8,188 bases of DNA from an uncultured bacterium. GTDB taxonomy: Bacteria > Bacteroidota > Bacteroidia > Bacteroidales > Bacteroidaceae. The DNA is taken from the NCBI GenBank assembly GCA_905215655.1, contig CAJMQT010000085.1, positions 1 through 8,188 of the forward strand, written 5' to 3'. Below are positions 6,450-8,188 of the stretch, piece after piece (the first letter of the stretch is position 1; each line of letters starts with the position of its first letter). Both the position numbers and the translations under genes were made by a program. A model generated the notes under the pieces. The model did not search any database. It saw nothing but the letters and a program-made list of their open reading frames with translations, and was not told the origin of the DNA.

Positions 6450-6830
6450 CGCTTATCTGCTTTTGAAACATGAAGAACGTGCCTGCCCGACGCTGCTTTG
6501 TGCTTATCAGACGTCAGACCTGCATCGCCTTTGGGCTGCAAAGTTACAAATTATTTTTTATTCGTGCGTCACAAAAGCAAAAAAATCATGCGTTTACGGT
6601 AAAAACTGACGTTCTTTCATCCGGTTGATGTCATAATGGCGCCTTTACGTCCTTATTTTACGGCACGGCAATCATATTTCGGGTTAAAAGTCCTTTGCAA
6701 GCAATATCCGCATTTTTTCTTCGTTATATTCATACCGGCAGAAAGCGTCCGCACCGGCTGACGGCGCGTAACAGCGTCTTTGAAGAATGCGTGTGCGGAC
6801 TTTCAGACCGTAAAGCCGGTTGTTTTCCTT
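6450..6830. other. Divergent intergenic region between DUF177 and the histidine kinase gene
   Basis: This 381-nt stretch separates the two divergent genes. It holds the DUF177 -7 box at 6539-6546. Nearer the kinase it holds two overlapping inverted repeats: GTCCGCAC (6747-6754) with GTGCGGAC (6793-6800), and ACCGGCT (6753-6759) with AGCCGGT (6814-6820). These cannot form at the same time because they share bases at 6753-6754. I see no convincing TAnnTTTG box for the kinase and no credible coding region or RNA gene. Confidence 0.6.
6539..6546 (-). promoter_or_regulatory. -7 box for DUF177-rpmF-fabH
   Basis: The minus strand reads TAACTTTG at 6546-6539, followed by CA, matching the Bacteroidota -7 consensus TAnnTTTG. 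The best upstream TTTTG is at 6576-6572, a 25-nt gap that is longer than the usual 19-21, so the -33 part is weak. Transcription would begin near 6533, giving a leader of about 84 nt. Confidence 0.65.
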
Positions 6831-7997
6831 ATGCAATGGACTGACAGAATAAGACAGGTAAAGATAATTCTCGTTGTCGCGGCGGTATTGATTGCTGTCG
6901 CTTCGCTCGTCGTTTCTAATTCGCTCGTCAAGGAACTTGCCGCCGAAGAGCATAACAAGATGGAGATTTGGGCGGAGGCGATGCGCTCGCTCAACATGGC
7001 TGACGAGAACACCGACCTCAGTCTCGTGCTGAAAGTAATCAACGAGAACAATACAATCCCAATAATAGTAACCGACCCGCAAGGCACCGTACAGACCTTC
7101 CGCAACATCCGTCTGGAAGGAAAGAACTACAACGACAGCATGCGTTACGCCGAGGTTGTGGGCAAAAGACTGCTGGAACGCGGGCGTGCCATCAAGATAA
7201 ACCTTGACGACAGCGTGAAGGAAGATTACATCAACGTCTGCTACGACGACTCGGTGATGATCCGACGGCTCGCCGCCTACCCTTACGTGCAGCTCGGCGT
7301 GGTCATGATTTTTGTCGTAATAGCCATCTTCGCCCTGCTGACGTCAAAGCGGGCGGAACAAAACAAGGTGTGGGTGGGACTGTCAAAAGAGACCGCCCAC
7401 CAGCTCGGCACACCTATTTCGAGCCTTATGGCGTGGACGGAAATCCTCAAAGAGAATTATCCGGACGACGAACTGATACCCGAAATGGGCAAAGACGTGA
7501 AGCGCCTCGAACTTATAGCCGACCGTTTCTCGAAAATCGGCTCGCTGCCGGAGCCCGTCCCGGCCGACATGAAGGAAGTGATGGACCACGTTACGGAGTA
7601 TATGGACCGCCGGACGTCATCGAAGGTGAAGATGATAAAAGACTTCCCCGACGACAGTATCATCGTAAAGATCAACACGTCGCTATTTGAATGGGTTATA
7701 GAAAACCTCTGCAAGAACGCCGTCGACGCCATGGAAGGCTCCGGCTCGATAACGCTGCACGTTGAGCAGACCGCCGAAAAGGTGATAATAGAAGTCTCGG
7801 ACACGGGCAAAGGAATAAAGAAAAAGGATCTGCGCAACGTCTTCAAGCCCGGATTTACGACCAAAAAGCGCGGTTGGGGCTTAGGTCTCTCATTGGCGAA
7901 AAGGATTGTAGAGGAGTATCACAACGGCAAAATATTCGTGAAAAGTTCCGAACCGGGCAAGGGTACGACGTTCAGGATAGAACTGGCTAACGCTTGA
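6831..7997 (+). CDS. Membrane sensor histidine kinase
   Basis: The 388-residue protein is an envelope-sensing kinase. Transmembrane helix 1 covers about residues 11-30, an external sensor region about 31-150, and helix 2 about 152-171. The dimerisation/phosphoacceptor helix follows directly with no HAMP domain, and has His190 in KETAHQLGTPISS. The ATPase domain has the N-box ENLCKNAVDAM (Asn292 and Asn296), DTGKG (324-328), the F-box FKPGFTTK (338-345) and GWGLGLSLAKRI (348-359). All catalytic parts are present. The usual proline-containing H-box appears here as HQLGTP, a variant I associate with Bacteroidota kinases. I chose the ATG at 6831. A TTG at 6780 in frame would add 17 polar residues before the first membrane helix. 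No receiver domain, DNA-binding domain or response-regulator gene is present in the window, so the partner is unknown. Confidence 0.93.
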   Translation: MQWTDRIRQVKIILVVAAVLIAVASLVVSNSLVKELAAEEHNKMEIWAEAMRSLNMADENTDLSLVLKVINENNTIPIIVTDPQGTVQTFRNIRLEGKNYNDSMRYAEVVGKRLLERGRAIKINLDDSVKEDYINVCYDDSVMIRRLAAYPYVQLGVVMIFVVIAIFALLTSKRAEQNKVWVGLSKETAHQLGTPISSLMAWTEILKENYPDDELIPEMGKDVKRLELIADRFSKIGSLPEPVPADMKEVMDHVTEYMDRRTSSKVKMIKDFPDDSIIVKINTSLFEWVIENLCKNAVDAMEGSGSITLHVEQTAEKVIIEVSDTGKGIKKKDLRNVFKPGFTTKKRGWGLGLSLAKRIVEEYHNGKIFVKSSEPGKGTTFRIELANA

Positions 7998-8018
7998 TCC
8001 GCATCTCGGAAAGAGCCT

Positions 8019-8059
8019 CCGGATGAGCCTTCCACCGTTTATAGAGAAAGCTCATCCGG
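8019..8059. terminator. Possible hairpin terminator after the kinase gene
   Basis: CCGGATGAGC (8019-8028) pairs perfectly with GCTCATCCGG (8050-8059) across a 21-nt loop, starting 22 nt after the kinase stop. CTCCGG (8017-8022) could instead pair with CCGGAG (8063-8068), forming a competing stem. No T-run follows, so this is not a classic intrinsic terminator. It may be a transcript-end structure or a protein-binding site. Confidence 0.4.
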
Positions 8060-8091
8060 CAACCGGAGACGGCATGGCAAAGCGCATGTAG

Positions 8092-8129
8092 ACAGTTTAT
8101 TACGGTGAAACATGGTTTGGATAAACTGT
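8092..8129. repeat. Inverted repeat ACAGTTTAT / ATAAACTGT
   Basis: Perfect 9-bp arms at 8092-8100 and 8121-8129 are separated by 20 nt. A smaller inverted repeat, GGTTA-ttt-TAACC, follows at 8134-8146. No gene lies in 7998-8188. The spacing is too long for a tight hairpin, so an operator-like site or part of a mobile-element junction is possible. Confidence 0.45.
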
Positions 8130-8188
8130 AATCGGTTATTTTAACCTGCATTATTCATAGGCGTTTCTACTGCGAGTCCCAACTGCCT

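Noticed and set aside
6780..6830. TTG-initiated extension of the histidine kinase
   Set aside because: It would add 17 polar residues before the first membrane helix and overlap the inverted repeats. The ATG at 6831 gives a normal N-terminus.
7370..7690. 106-codon plus-strand frame inside the kinase gene
   Set aside because: It is an out-of-frame reading of the phosphoacceptor and ATPase region, rich in Arg/Gly/Pro as expected for a shifted frame.

Overview
The window looks like chromosomal DNA from a member of the Bacteroidales (Bacteroidota). Three things support this. The housekeeping order DUF177 / rpmF / fabH / era / der is typical of that group. Two starts are preceded by a TAnnTTTG -7 element, the Bacteroidota sigma-factor signature, while Shine-Dalgarno sites are lacking. 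Two small proteins carry lipoprotein signals and another secreted protein looks suited to an outer membrane. I cannot name the genus.

Layout from left to right. Positions 1-946 (minus) hold the N-terminal ~315 codons of a secreted, probably outer-membrane beta-rich protein that runs off the left edge. Positions 975-1391 (minus) hold a small lipoprotein gene just upstream of it, probably in the same transcript. Positions 1404-1445 form a strong intrinsic terminator behind der. Positions 1458-3818 (minus) carry the two ribosome-assembly GTPases, era then der in transcription order, separated by a 165-nt AT-rich spacer with a repeated 14-mer. A 218-nt divergent region with an era promoter follows. 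Positions 4037-4543 (plus) hold an unrecognised lipoprotein gene facing the other way, which splits the cluster. A long hairpin at 4557-4600 serves both this gene and fabH. Positions 4618-6449 (minus) hold the DUF177/YceD gene, rpmF (L32) and fabH, with rpmF and fabH overlapping by one base. A 381-nt divergent region follows, with a -7 box for DUF177. Positions 6831-7997 (plus) hold a membrane histidine kinase with no response regulator in view. The last 191 nt are non-coding and contain several inverted repeats and a possible insertion-element end at the edge.

Functionally the core is a growth-linked block: 23S rRNA/large-subunit factors (DUF177, L32, Der), the 30S factor Era, and FabH, which starts fatty-acid synthesis. 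The flanking genes (two lipoproteins, the beta-rich secreted protein, the histidine kinase) are envelope functions. I see no defence system, CRISPR array, complete transposon or RNA gene. The points worth a second look are regulatory and architectural rather than a new multi-gene system.
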